Assembly (NCBI RefSeq): GCF_003044185.1
Contig: NZ_PYYB01000001.1
Location: 1,880,978-1,944,977, forward strand
Reading direction: 5' to 3'
Source of the DNA: Paraconexibacter algicola
GTDB lineage: Bacteria; Actinomycetota; Thermoleophilia; Solirubrobacterales; Solirubrobacteraceae
Length of the DNA stretch: 64,000 nucleotides
Made by a program: the position numbers and the translations under genes. A model generated the notes under the pieces. That model had not been told where the DNA came from and searched no databases. It saw only the letters and a list, made by a program, of their open reading frames with translations. Shown here piece by piece: positions 9,284 to 17,314 of the stretch (its first letter is position 1; each line of letters opens with the position of its first letter).

Positions 9284-9798
9284 TGCTCTGGTTCTTCCGT
9301 GGGGTCGTCGCGCTCGCCGAGCTGCCGACGACGCTCGACCGGCTCGCCCGGGCGCTGCAGAACATCGACCGGCTCGCCGAGCTCGACGACTCGCTGGAGC
9401 GCATCGCCGCGCTGGGCGACAGCGTGGAGCGGCTGTCCACGGTCGTCGAGTCGCTGCCCGAGCTGACCCGGCACGCGGCGGCGCTCGAGAACCTCACCGC
9501 GCACGCCGCGTCGCTGCCGGAGCTCACGCGGGCGGCGTCCTCGCTGCCCGCCCTGACCGCGTACGCGGCGTCGCTGCCGGAGCTGACCGCGCACGCCTCG
9601 GCGCTGCCCGACCTGAGCCCGCGCGTCGAGCGGCTCGAGCGCATCGCCGAGCAGATCCTCGCGGACCTCGACACGCTGCAGCCCGCGGTCGGCGCGCTGC
9701 AGGCCGTGGCGACCGAGCTGCACGAGGCGGTCGGGCCGATCGGCCGGATCGCCGGCCGCCTGCCCGGCGCCCGCGACCGGTCGGCGGCCGAGAGCTGA
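9283..9798 (+). CDS. Small decapeptide-repeat helical protein, function unknown
   Basis: 171 residues. It opens with a short hydrophobic segment ('MLWFFRGVVALAELP'). From residues 57 to 116 it consists of six consecutive ten-residue units of the form S/A-L-P-x-L-T-x-H/Y/A-A-x (for example SLPELTRHAA, SLPALTAYAA, SLPELTAHAS). Both flanks are heptad-like and leucine-rich, so an elongated helical or coiled structure is likely. There is no catalytic motif. It overlaps the BVMO by one base (TGATG) and is the last gene of the operon. A membrane-proximal scaffold or phasin-like lipid-surface protein would suit the context, but this is speculation. A stable hairpin begins 3 bp after its stop. Confidence 0.8.
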   Translation: MLWFFRGVVALAELPTTLDRLARALQNIDRLAELDDSLERIAALGDSVERLSTVVESLPELTRHAAALENLTAHAASLPELTRAASSLPALTAYAASLPELTAHASALPDLSPRVERLERIAEQILADLDTLQPAVGALQAVATELHEAVGPIGRIAGRLPGARDRSAAES

Positions 9799-9800
9799 GC

Positions 9801-9852
9801 GCGACCGCCGTACGAACCCCGCGCCTGGTGCGGGGGTTCGTACGGCGGTCGC
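9801..9852. repeat. 52-bp hairpin repeat, copy 1
   Basis: Perfect inverted repeat: 20-bp arms 9801-9820 and 9833-9852 around the 12-nt loop gcgcctggtgcg. The central 46 bp (9804-9849) recurs exactly at 10852-10897, and a diverged full-length copy is at 34106-34157. It lies directly after the operon stop at 9798, so it can act as a transcription terminator, but no T-run follows. The sequence conservation, including the loop, marks it as a dispersed palindromic repeat family. Confidence 0.85.
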
Positions 9853-9940
9853 CGCGCGCGCGGCCCCGCGGCGCAGAATCGGCACGGGGTCGTCACGGAC
9901 GCGTCTGGTTCCGTGACGTGCCGGGGGCCATGCTCGCCGC

Positions 9941-10852
9941 ATGGTCGACTGGCAGCAGATCACCCGGCACGCCCGACGCCAGGACGGCGCCGTGTCCCTC
10001 GGCCAGCTGCGCCTCGCGGGCATGACCGACGACCAGGTGCTCCGCGCGTGCGCCACCGGCCGCCTGCACCGGCGCCACCGCGGGGTGTTCGTGGTCGGCA
10101 GCGACGTGCCGACCCGTCACGGGCGGCTGTGGGCCGCGTCGCTGGCCGCCGGCCCGGGGGCGTGGCTGTACGGCCTCACGGCCCTGGAGCTGCTCGGCCT
10201 CCGGCCACCGGCGGGTGACGCGATCCACCTCGGCGCGCCGACGCGCCGGCGCACGCGCGGCGCCCTGGTCCTCCACGAGGCGTCGCGCGTCGAGGCGCGA
10301 CATCTGTGGCGCCGCCGCGGGATGGCCGTCGCCTTCCCGCCGCTGGCGCTGCTCGGCGCCGCGCCGTCCCTCGACGACGACGCGCTCGCGGTCCTCGTCG
10401 CCAACGCGGTCGCGCGACGCACGACCTCGCCATCCCGGATGCTGGCCGCCGCCGAGCACTTCCTGCGCCACCCGGGCGTCCCGGCGCTGCGGCGCGTCGT
10501 CGCGGCCGAGCTCGCGGACCCGGGGCACGGCCGCACGCACGCGGAGATGGAGGCCCGGTTCCTGGCGCTGCTGCGCGCCCTGCCCGGTCTGCCGCCCTAC
10601 CGGCGCAACGAGCCGCTGCACCTGGCCGAGGACCACGTCGTCGTCCCCGACGTGTGGTTCCCCGGGCCGCGCGTGTGGCTGGAGCTCGACTCCCGGACCT
10701 GGCACGAGCAGCGCCGCGCGATGGACCGCGACCGCCGCAAGGACCAGCGGGCGGCGGCGCTGGGCGTCGTCGTCTTCCGGATCACGTGGCAGCAGCTGCT
10801 GCACGAGTGGGAGCGGGTCGCCCGCGACCTGCTCGCCGTGCTCGCCCGCTGA
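9941..10852 (+). CDS. DUF559 endonuclease-like protein with AbiEi-type N-terminal domain
   Basis: 303 residues. The N-terminal ~85 residues look like the winged-helix region of the AbiEi/'type IV TA antitoxin' families ('SLGQLRLAGMTDDQVLRACATGRL', 'RGVFVVG'). The C-terminal ~90 residues are DUF559-like, a Vsr/PD-(D/E)xK-fold family ('VVPDVWFPG', 'WLELDSRTWHE', 'GVVVFRITWQQL'). Such solo proteins are widespread and often multicopy in actinobacteria, and no partner toxin is adjacent. The gene sits alone between two convergently arranged operons and is bracketed by two copies of the same hairpin, the second beginning inside its stop codon. This could mark it as a mobile or recently inserted unit. 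Nuclease activity is unproven. Confidence 0.8.
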   Translation: MVDWQQITRHARRQDGAVSLGQLRLAGMTDDQVLRACATGRLHRRHRGVFVVGSDVPTRHGRLWAASLAAGPGAWLYGLTALELLGLRPPAGDAIHLGAPTRRRTRGALVLHEASRVEARHLWRRRGMAVAFPPLALLGAAPSLDDDALAVLVANAVARRTTSPSRMLAAAEHFLRHPGVPALRRVVAAELADPGHGRTHAEMEARFLALLRALPGLPPYRRNEPLHLAEDHVVVPDVWFPGPRVWLELDSRTWHEQRRAMDRDRRKDQRAAALGVVVFRITWQQLLHEWERVARDLLAVLAR

Positions 10853-10897
10853 CCGCCGTACGAACCCCGCGCCTGGTGCGGGGGTTCGTACGGCGGT
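10852..10897. repeat. Hairpin repeat, copy 2
   Basis: Arms 10852-10868 and 10881-10897 (17 bp, perfect) with loop gcgcctggtgcg; all 46 bp are identical to the core of copy 1. It starts on the last base of the DUF559 stop codon and lies 15 bp from the end of the convergent membrane-protein gene (10913), so it can terminate transcription from both sides. Confidence 0.85.
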
Positions 10898-10912
10898 TGG
10901 GTGCCGGTCGGC

Positions 10913-12811
10913 TCAGACGCCGACCGGGACGCGCTTCTCGACCTCGCGGATCACGCGGTCGGCGCCCTCGATGAGGAAGCCGGGGGGCGCCTGCACGGTC
11001 GGGGCCTGGCCGCGCATCCGGCCGAGCCGCACGCAGATCCACGCCATCAGCACGAGCAGCGACACGTCCATCGCGAGCACGAGCAGCAGCGCGGGCATCC
11101 ACGCCCACGTCGGGCCGTCCTCGCGCCGCTCGATCTGCAGGAGCTTCGTGTCGCGGATCATCGTCCGCGTCGCCACGGGCTCCGCCGCGAAGCCCGCGAA
11201 GTCGAGCGCGGGGTCGGCGGGCATCCGGATCGGGGCGGAGATCATCGTGCGGCCCTTGTGGAAGCGCACGAACGACTTCCAGGTGCCGCCGATCGGCACC
11301 GGCCGCGACGAGCGCAGCGTGCCGTCGGCCTGCCGCACGAGCGGCTCGGCGTAGCGCCCGTTGCCCTGCCAGCCGAGGATGTACGCCCAGTTGCCGTCCT
11401 GCGCGACCTCCGGGTCGGAGAGCCGGACCGTGACGTTGGCGACCTGCGTGCGGTCCCCGCCCGGGGCGACGGCCTCGCGCACGTTGGCGATCCGCACCTC
11501 GGCCGTCTCGCCCTGCGGCGTCTGGACGATCGCGGCGTTGACGCACAGCCCGAGGGCGAGGGCGGCGGCGGCCAGCGCGGTGCGCAGCGGTCGCGGCCCG
11601 GCGGGCAGCGTGCCGGTGAGCGCCTGGCCCATCAGGGCGCCGAGCGCGCCGCCCGCCAGGCCGGCGAGCAGCGCGACGGGGATCGCTTCGGTCAGCAGGG
11701 CGGGCTCCCACGCCACCGGGTAGGCGACCTGGGTCCACGCGTAGTTGGCGGCGAGGCCGATCGTGCCGACGCCCGCGCCCGCGACGAGCCCGAAGCGCAG
11801 CGGCGAGCCGCGCAGGCCGCGCCACGCGACCGCCTCGATGATCAGCGCCTCGGCGACGAACAGCGGCATCGCGGGCATCGTCGTGTCGAGCGGCCCGCCG
11901 ATCGCGAGCGTCATCGCGACCTGCATCGGCATCCACACGGCGAGCGCGCCGAACGTGCCGCCGCGACCGCCGAGGATGCGCGCGAGCACCATCGTGTGCG
12001 CGCCGCCGAACGCGAGGATCATCGGCATCCAGATCTCGCGGTACTGCGGGACGCCCCAGTTGAACTCCGCCAGGGACGCGGTCCAGAGGTAGAGGAAGAT
12101 GCTGGCGATCAGCCCGGCGATCGGGCGGCGCAGCAGGCCCTTGGCGCCGAACGGGTCGCGGCCGGCGGCCCGTGCGCCCTCGGCGAGCAGCAGCGCGGCG
12201 CCGGTGCCCGCGGCGAGCACGCCGCCGATGAACATCGTGTGCGTGGGCCCCCACAGGGTGACGTCCTGGCCGAAGATGCGGTGCCAGAGGTCGTCGAGCG
12301 GGAAGCCCAGCAGCGCGAACGCGGAGCCGCCCGCGAGCAGCGCGGCGGCCGCGGGCACGGTCCCGACCCCGCGCACCCGGAACGCGACCGAGCTCGACGC
12401 GGACGGCCTGCGCGGCGCCATGCCGACCGACAGCACGCCCATGAGGAACATGCCGATGAGGCCGAACAGCAGCGGGTAGTGCGCGGCGGTGCCCAGCGGG
12501 CCCTCGTCGCGGCCGACGTCGATGTGCAGGCCGATGTCCCAGGTGGCACCCCAGATCGTCAGCAGCGACCCGAGGATCGCGCCGAGGCCCGGGATCGCCG
12601 CCCAGCCGGGCAGGCCGACGGCCCGCTCGACGCGCGTCTCGAAGGCGCGGAAGCGCGGGGCGCCGCCGCGGCGGTAGGCGAGGATCAGCCCGAGCAGCGC
12701 GAACGTCGTCAGCGAGATGCCGCCACCGACGATGAGGATGTCGGCGATCGGGGCGCCGCCCGCGGGCTTCTCGGCGATCGCCGGGTCGGCCTGGGCGAGG
12801 AGGGGGGTCAT
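10913..12811 (-). CDS. Polytopic membrane protein of unknown function (13 predicted helices)
   Basis: 632 residues. I count about 12 hydrophobic helices in the first ~430 residues, a soluble strand-rich stretch (~430-570, 'VTVRLSDPEVAQDGNWAYILGW'), one further helix ('MPALLLVLAMDVSLLVLMAW') and a short charged tail. Histidines next to or within helices ('TWDIGLHID', 'DDLWHRIFG', 'GPTHTMFIGG', 'GGAHTMVLA') could form a metal or haem site, but I recognise no named family. ATG 12811 has GGAGG upstream, and its ATGA overlaps the stop of the SDR before it. It is the distal gene of the BVMO-SDR-membrane operon, so a membrane-bound oxidase, redox partner or transporter for the operon substrate is possible (inference). 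Confidence 0.85.
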   Translation of the reverse strand: MTPLLAQADPAIAEKPAGGAPIADILIVGGGISLTTFALLGLILAYRRGGAPRFRAFETRVERAVGLPGWAAIPGLGAILGSLLTIWGATWDIGLHIDVGRDEGPLGTAAHYPLLFGLIGMFLMGVLSVGMAPRRPSASSSVAFRVRGVGTVPAAAALLAGGSAFALLGFPLDDLWHRIFGQDVTLWGPTHTMFIGGVLAAGTGAALLLAEGARAAGRDPFGAKGLLRRPIAGLIASIFLYLWTASLAEFNWGVPQYREIWMPMILAFGGAHTMVLARILGGRGGTFGALAVWMPMQVAMTLAIGGPLDTTMPAMPLFVAEALIIEAVAWRGLRGSPLRFGLVAGAGVGTIGLAANYAWTQVAYPVAWEPALLTEAIPVALLAGLAGGALGALMGQALTGTLPAGPRPLRTALAAAALALGLCVNAAIVQTPQGETAEVRIANVREAVAPGGDRTQVANVTVRLSDPEVAQDGNWAYILGWQGNGRYAEPLVRQADGTLRSSRPVPIGGTWKSFVRFHKGRTMISAPIRMPADPALDFAGFAAEPVATRTMIRDTKLLQIERREDGPTWAWMPALLLVLAMDVSLLVLMAWICVRLGRMRGQAPTVQAPPGFLIEGADRVIREVEKRVPVGV

Positions 12812-13731
12812 GCGCGGTCCTCCGAGGGGGTCGTGGTGGTGAGCAGCGGCTGCTCGTCGATGGGCCCGGCGGCGATGCCGAGCGTCAGGTCCTGGGCGGC
12901 GAGGCCCGGCGCGGGCGCGGCGGCCTCGAGCGCGGCGGGCAGCCGCCGGCTGCGCATCGCGCGCTGCTCGGCGAGCGGCTGCACGAGCCCGCGCAGCCGC
13001 AGCGCGCCGCCGACGTAGCGGGGGGCCCACACGCGCGCCCGGCGGCCGACGACCGCGCGCTCGATCGCGTCGGCGGCGACGTCGACGGACACGTGGCGGC
13101 GCACGAAGCCGGGCATCAGGCCCTCCATCGCCTGCGAGGAGGCGTGGTGCATCGAGCTGCGCACGAGGTCGGTGTCGATGAAGCCGAAGTACGCGCAGCC
13201 GACGCGGGTCCCGCCGGGGCGCAGCTCCTGCCGCAGCGCGTCGGTGAGCGCCTCGACCCCCGCCTTCGAGGCCGCGTAGGCGCCCATCAGCGGGGCGTGC
13301 GAGGCGGCGGCGAGCGACGCGACGTTCAGCAGGTAGCCCTGGCGGGCGATGACGTGCGGCGCCGCGGCCCGCACGGTCCGCAGGACGCCGAGGAGGTTCA
13401 CGTCGATCTCGCGCTCGAGCTGCTCGATCGGCGCGTCGACGACGGAGCCGATGAAGTGCAGGCCCGCGTTGGCGACCGCGACGTCGAGCGCGCCGAACCG
13501 CGCGACCGTGTCGTCGACGGCGCGCTGCACGGCGGCGGCGTCGGTCACGTCGGCCTCGAAGGCGGCGGCGCGCGGGCCGAGGCGGTCGGCGAGCGCGTGG
13601 AGCTTCTCGGGCTCGAGGCCGACGAGCGCGACGTTGGCGCCGCGGTCGTGCAGGCGCTGCGCGGCGGCGGCGCCGATGCCGCGCGCGGCCCCGGTGATGA
13701 GGACGGTGCGTCCCGCGACGTCCCAGCTCAT
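12808..13731 (-). CDS. Short-chain dehydrogenase/reductase (second SDR)
   Basis: 307 residues. TGAARGIG (13-20), ANAG (87-90), catalytic Ser139 and Tyr152-x-x-x-Lys156 (YAASK). A C-terminal extension of ~50 residues follows the SDR core and includes basic, amphipathic stretches ('PRYVGGALRLRGLVQPLAEQ'), as in membrane-associated SDRs. ATGA overlaps join it to the BVMO upstream (13728-13731) and the membrane protein downstream. It probably acts on the alcohol/ketone pair of the BVMO substrate. Confidence 0.92.
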   Translation of the reverse strand: MSWDVAGRTVLITGAARGIGAAAAQRLHDRGANVALVGLEPEKLHALADRLGPRAAAFEADVTDAAAVQRAVDDTVARFGALDVAVANAGLHFIGSVVDAPIEQLEREIDVNLLGVLRTVRAAAPHVIARQGYLLNVASLAAASHAPLMGAYAASKAGVEALTDALRQELRPGGTRVGCAYFGFIDTDLVRSSMHHASSQAMEGLMPGFVRRHVSVDVAADAIERAVVGRRARVWAPRYVGGALRLRGLVQPLAEQRAMRSRRLPAALEAAAPAPGLAAQDLTLGIAAGPIDEQPLLTTTTPSEDRA

Positions 13732-15248
13732 GCCACGACCTCCGTGGGCGCCGGGACGGCGGGCGTGCCGTCCGGTGTCGGGACGGGAGCGTCGAAGCGG
13801 TAGTCGGCGTCGACGACGGTGCCGAGCGTGCGGCGGAACCGCAGCGAGGACGCGGGCCACAGCGTCGTGTTGCGGCCCTGCTCGTCGAGGTACCAGGAGC
13901 TGCACCCGCCGCGGATCCAGACGGTCTTCTCCATCCGCCGGTCGATCCAGCGGTTGAACGTCGCCTGCGCCTCGGGCCGCGGCTCGATGACCGCGTCCCC
14001 GCGCTCGCGCAGCCGGGTCAGCGCGAGCATCGTGTGGGCGATCTGCTGCTCGATCATGAAGACCTGCGAGGTGTGGCCGGTCCCGGTGTTCGGGCCGGGC
14101 ATGAGGAAGAAGTTCGGGAACCCGGCGATCGTCGTGCCCTTGTGCGCGCGCATCCCGTCCGCCCAGGCGGTCCGCAGGTCGAGCCCGTCGCGGCCGACGA
14201 CGGCGAGGTCGCCGACCGGGTCGGTGGCGGCGAACCCGGTGCCGAAGACGAGGACGTCGGCCGCGTGCTCCACGCCGTCGGCGGTGACGACGCCGCGGGC
14301 CGTGACGCGGGCGATCCCGCCGCCGACGACGGCGACGTTCTCGCGCGCGAGCGTCGCGTACCAGTCGTTGGAGAGCAGCAGCCGCTTGCAGCCGATCCGG
14401 TAGTCGGGCGTCAGCTGCCGGGCGAGCGCGGGGTCGCGCACGAAGCGGCGGATCCAGGCGCGCCCGACGGACTCCAGCGGCCGCGTGAGCGCCTGGAAGC
14501 GCGTGTTGCCGAGGCCCGCGTACTCCTGCGTGGCCCAGACGAGGCCGCGGACGGCGCGCTGGGTGACGGGCAGGCGGCGGTGCAGCGCCTGCTGCACGCG
14601 CGGGATCGGGAAGTCCGGCTTGGGCAGCACCCACGGCGGGGTGCGCTGGAAGACGTCGACGTGCGCGGCCTCCTTCGCGATCCGCGGGACGAACTGGATC
14701 GCGCTCGCGCCGGTGCCGACGACGGCGACGCGGGCGCCGCGGAGATCGACGTCGTGGTCCCAGCGGGCGGAGTGGAACCAGGGGCCGGCGAAGTCGCCGA
14801 GGCCCTCGACGTCCGGGTAGGCGGGGCGGGACAGGCCGCCGGGCGCGTTGACGACGACGCGCGCGACGACCGCGGGCTCGCCGGCGACGTCGACGGTCCA
14901 GCGCTGCGTGGCGTCGTCCCAGCGCATCCCGGTGACCTCCTGCCCGAAGCGCAGGTGGTCGCGCACGCCGAAGCGGTCGCAGCAGTCCTCCATGTACGCC
15001 TGGATCTCGTCGTGCGGCGCGTAGAAGCGCGACCAGTCGGGCTTCGGCGCGAACGAGAACGAGTAGTAGGGGGTGGGGACGTCGCAGGCGCAGCCGGGGT
15101 AGTGGTTGGCCCGCCAGGTGCCGCCGAGGCCGTCGGCCTTCTCGAGCACGACGAAGTCGTGGTGGCCGCTGCGGCGCAGGGCGATCGCCATGCCGAGTCC
15201 GGCGAATCCGGATCCGATGATGGCGACGTCGGTGTGGGTCGGCGTCAT
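13728..15248 (-). CDS. Flavin-binding Baeyer-Villiger-type monooxygenase (third)
   Basis: 506 residues. FAD motif GSGFAG (12-17), second dinucleotide motif 'VVGTGASA' (~177-184), complete BVMO fingerprint 'FAGPWFHSARWD' (153-164). ATG 15248 is preceded by a strong GAGGAGG site on the minus strand. It is the first gene of a three-gene operon and diverges from the tandem TetR gene at 15340. As with the other two, the reaction class is clear and the substrate is not. Confidence 0.93.
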   Translation of the reverse strand: MTPTHTDVAIIGSGFAGLGMAIALRRSGHHDFVVLEKADGLGGTWRANHYPGCACDVPTPYYSFSFAPKPDWSRFYAPHDEIQAYMEDCCDRFGVRDHLRFGQEVTGMRWDDATQRWTVDVAGEPAVVARVVVNAPGGLSRPAYPDVEGLGDFAGPWFHSARWDHDVDLRGARVAVVGTGASAIQFVPRIAKEAAHVDVFQRTPPWVLPKPDFPIPRVQQALHRRLPVTQRAVRGLVWATQEYAGLGNTRFQALTRPLESVGRAWIRRFVRDPALARQLTPDYRIGCKRLLLSNDWYATLARENVAVVGGGIARVTARGVVTADGVEHAADVLVFGTGFAATDPVGDLAVVGRDGLDLRTAWADGMRAHKGTTIAGFPNFFLMPGPNTGTGHTSQVFMIEQQIAHTMLALTRLRERGDAVIEPRPEAQATFNRWIDRRMEKTVWIRGGCSSWYLDEQGRNTTLWPASSLRFRRTLGTVVDADYRFDAPVPTPDGTPAVPAPTEVVA

Positions 15249-15339
15249 GCTGCTGGTCCTCCTCGGGACACGTTACGGCCTCGTAGCTACGGCATCGTTA
15301 CATACTCCTGACCGCTCGGACAGTCACACTGGGTGTCCG
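15249..15339. promoter_or_regulatory. Divergent promoter region between third BVMO and tandem-TetR gene
   Basis: 91 bp separate the two starts. The region is richer in A+T than its surroundings and holds a perfect 10-bp palindrome CGTAGCTACG (15282-15291), between two direct CGTTAC copies (15271-15276, 15296-15301). These are plausible binding sites for the divergently encoded regulator; binding is inferred from position only. Confidence 0.5.
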
Positions 15340-16656
15340 GTGGCCTCCCGAACGCCACGGCTCGCGCCCGAGGTCCGCCGGGCGCAGCTGCTCGACACGA
15401 CGCTCGACCTCATCACCGAGGAGGGCTTCGCCGCGGTCTCCGTCGAGGCGGTCGCCCGCCGCGCGGGCGTCACCCGCCCGGTCATCTACGACCAGTTCGG
15501 GGACCTCGACGGCCTGATGGTCGCGCTGCTGGACCGCGAGGAGGCCGCCGCGCTGCAGCCGCTGCTGGCGATCGTCGGGGAGGACCAGGGCGACGACGTC
15601 GACCCCGAGGCGTTCCTCGTCGAGGCCGTCGAGACGTTCTGCGAGGCGGTGCTCGCCGCGCCGCGGACGTGGCGGCTCGTCGTCATGCCGCCGCGGGGCC
15701 GCTCGCCCGAGCTCGAGGCGCGCGTCACCCGCAGCCGCCGGATCGTCGTCGAGCGCGTCGCCGCGCTGCTGCACTGGGGGCTCGTCCGTCGCGGCGGGCC
15801 GCTGGGCCTCGACGCCGAGCTGCTCGCGCGCGTCGTCGTGGCCTGCGGGGAGGACGGCGCGCGGCTCATGCTCGAGCAGCCGGACCGCTTCCCGCCCGCC
15901 CGCCTCGCCGCGCTCGCCCGCGAGGGCCTGCAGCTGCTGCCCGCCGACGCCACGCCCGCCGGCGCCCCGCGACCGACGCTGCCCGACCTCGGCCCGCCCC
16001 GCCCGTCCGCCGCGCCGCGCCCGGAGCCGGACCCGGCCGACCCGCCGCCCGCGCCCGCCCGGCGGATGCCCCAGGCCGAGCGCCGCCGCCAGCTCATCGG
16101 GGTGGCGCTCGACCTCGTCGCCGCCGAGGGCTTCGGCGCGCTGACGATGGAGGAGGTCGCTCGCCGCGCCGGGGTCAGCAAGGTCGTCGTCTACCGCAGC
16201 TTCGCGAACGTCGGCGTGCTGCTCCTCGCGCTCCTGCGCGTCGCCGAGCGCCGCACGCGCACGACCCTCGAGGGGCTGCTGCCGACCGACCCGGCGGGCC
16301 GCACCCCCGCGGTGCTGCTCGGCGAGGCGCTCGCCTCGCTGCTCGCCGCCGCCGAGCACGACCCGCCGCTGTGGCGGCTGGCGCTGCTGCGTCCCGAGCA
16401 GGCGCCCAAGGCGGTGCAGGCGGTCATCCACCGCCGTCGCTCCGCGCTGGCGCGCGACCTGCGGCCGCTCGTGCGCTGGGGCCTGCAGGGCGTTGGCGCG
16501 CGCGCCTCCGGCGTCGACGTCGAGGTCCTCACCCGCCTGCTGCTCAGCGCCGGGGAGGAGCTCGTCCGCGAGGTGCTCGAGGAGCCGCGCACCCCCGCCG
16601 ACGAGATCCTCGAGAAGGTCTGGACGCTGCTCGACCGGCTGCCGGTCGGCGACTGA
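15340..16656 (+). CDS. Tandem TetR fusion: two complete TetR-type regulators in one chain
   Basis: 438 residues, about twice the family length. Unit 1 (1-~200) has the HTH 'VEAVARRAGVTRPVIYDQFG' (35-54) and an effector-type helical domain. A Pro/Ala-rich linker spans ~203-241. Unit 2 (243-438) has the HTH 'MEEVARRAGVSKVVVYRSFA' (270-289) and a second helical domain. Both units share 'WRL..' and 'LLHWGL/LVRWGL' positions, so the whole gene looks like an internal duplication. GTG 15340 is chosen because it precedes unit 1 by the usual distance; there is no clear ribosome site. The chain could form a pseudo-dimer on DNA, with the two halves recognising different half-sites. It likely controls the divergent BVMO operon. 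Confidence 0.85.
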   Translation: MASRTPRLAPEVRRAQLLDTTLDLITEEGFAAVSVEAVARRAGVTRPVIYDQFGDLDGLMVALLDREEAAALQPLLAIVGEDQGDDVDPEAFLVEAVETFCEAVLAAPRTWRLVVMPPRGRSPELEARVTRSRRIVVERVAALLHWGLVRRGGPLGLDAELLARVVVACGEDGARLMLEQPDRFPPARLAALAREGLQLLPADATPAGAPRPTLPDLGPPRPSAAPRPEPDPADPPPAPARRMPQAERRRQLIGVALDLVAAEGFGALTMEEVARRAGVSKVVVYRSFANVGVLLLALLRVAERRTRTTLEGLLPTDPAGRTPAVLLGEALASLLAAAEHDPPLWRLALLRPEQAPKAVQAVIHRRRSALARDLRPLVRWGLQGVGARASGVDVEVLTRLLLSAGEELVREVLEEPRTPADEILEKVWTLLDRLPVGD

Positions 16657-16664
16657 CGCTGCTC

Positions 16665-16670
16665 TACGAT
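16665..16670 (+). promoter_or_regulatory. -10 promoter element TACGAT
   Basis: TACGAT ends 6 nt before the GTG at 16677, so the transcript would start at or next to the start codon (leaderless). The same spacing recurs in front of many first genes in this window. Confidence 0.45.
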
Positions 16671-16676
16671 CCGGGC

Positions 16677-16787
16677 GTGCGCCCCGATCCGGACCGTCCC
16701 CTCCCGCAGTTCCTGCTGCGCCGCCTCGTCGCGATGGCCGCCGTCTTCCTCGTCCTCTGGGGCCTGCTCGAGCTGGTGGGCGCGTGA
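16677..16787 (+). CDS. Very small membrane protein (36 residues)
   Basis: GTG 16677 gives a 36-residue protein: a charged/proline head ('RPDPDRPLPQFLLRR') and a single hydrophobic helix ('MAAVFLVLWGLLELVGA'). A TACGAT -10 element sits 6 nt upstream, and its TGA overlaps the GTG of the next gene (GTGA, 16784-16787), which supports it as a real coupled gene. Role unknown. Confidence 0.6.
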   Translation: MRPDPDRPLPQFLLRRLVAMAAVFLVLWGLLELVGA

Positions 16788-17314
16788 CCGTCGCCGAGCG
16801 CCTCGAGCGCGCCCGGACCGACCGCGAGCTCCTCACCGTCGAGCACGCCCCGACCGACGAGGCGTTCGACGGGTACGTCGTCGCGGTCGGGCCCGAGTGG
16901 TTCGCGCTCGCGGTCGTCGAGCCCGCGGTCGTCGCCCTGAACGGGCTCGTCGTGCTGCGCCTCGTGGACGTCGCCGCCGACGCGCCCGAGGGCACGTTCG
17001 TGGCCCGCGCGCTCGAGCACCAGGGCGTCGAGGTCCCCGGCGATCCGGGGCTCGAGCTCCACGCCACCGGCAAGCTGCTGGAGAGCGCCGCCGCGCGTCA
17101 CGCGGTCGTCACCGTGCACACCCGCCAGGGCGAGGTGCTCATCGGCGTGCCGACGAGCACCGCCGACGGGCGCGTCGAGCTGCTGGAGGTCGACGCCGAC
17201 GCGGAGTGGATGGACGACACGCCCGTCGTCGCCCACGAGGACGTCGCGCGCGTCGACCTCGGCGGCCGCTACGAGCAGCTGCTCTACGAGCTGGCGGGCC
17301 CGCCGCCGGGCTGA
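16784..17314 (+). CDS. Small conserved-looking beta-rich protein, function unknown
   Basis: 176 residues with no signal peptide and no membrane helix. The central part alternates strands around 'GYVVAVGPEWFALAVVEP' and 'LNGLVVLRLVDV', which resembles a small-barrel (Sm/SH3-like) layout; a second strand-rich part follows ('VVTVHTRQGEVLIGVPTS'). I cannot name a family. It is coupled by GTGA to the tiny membrane protein, and its last 31 bp overlap the convergent helicase gene. Confidence 0.75.
   Translation: MTVAERLERARTDRELLTVEHAPTDEAFDGYVVAVGPEWFALAVVEPAVVALNGLVVLRLVDVAADAPEGTFVARALEHQGVEVPGDPGLELHATGKLLESAAARHAVVTVHTRQGEVLIGVPTSTADGRVELLEVDADAEWMDDTPVVAHEDVARVDLGGRYEQLLYELAGPPPG

Noticed and set aside
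9801-9852. Interpreting the hairpin repeat as a phage or element attachment site
   Set aside because: No integrase, tRNA gene or direct repeat pair with element genes is present; the copies are palindromes at gene ends.
9941-10852. A complete type IV toxin-antitoxin system
   Set aside because: Only the AbiEi-like/DUF559 chain is present; no nucleotidyltransferase (AbiEii-like) partner is next to it.
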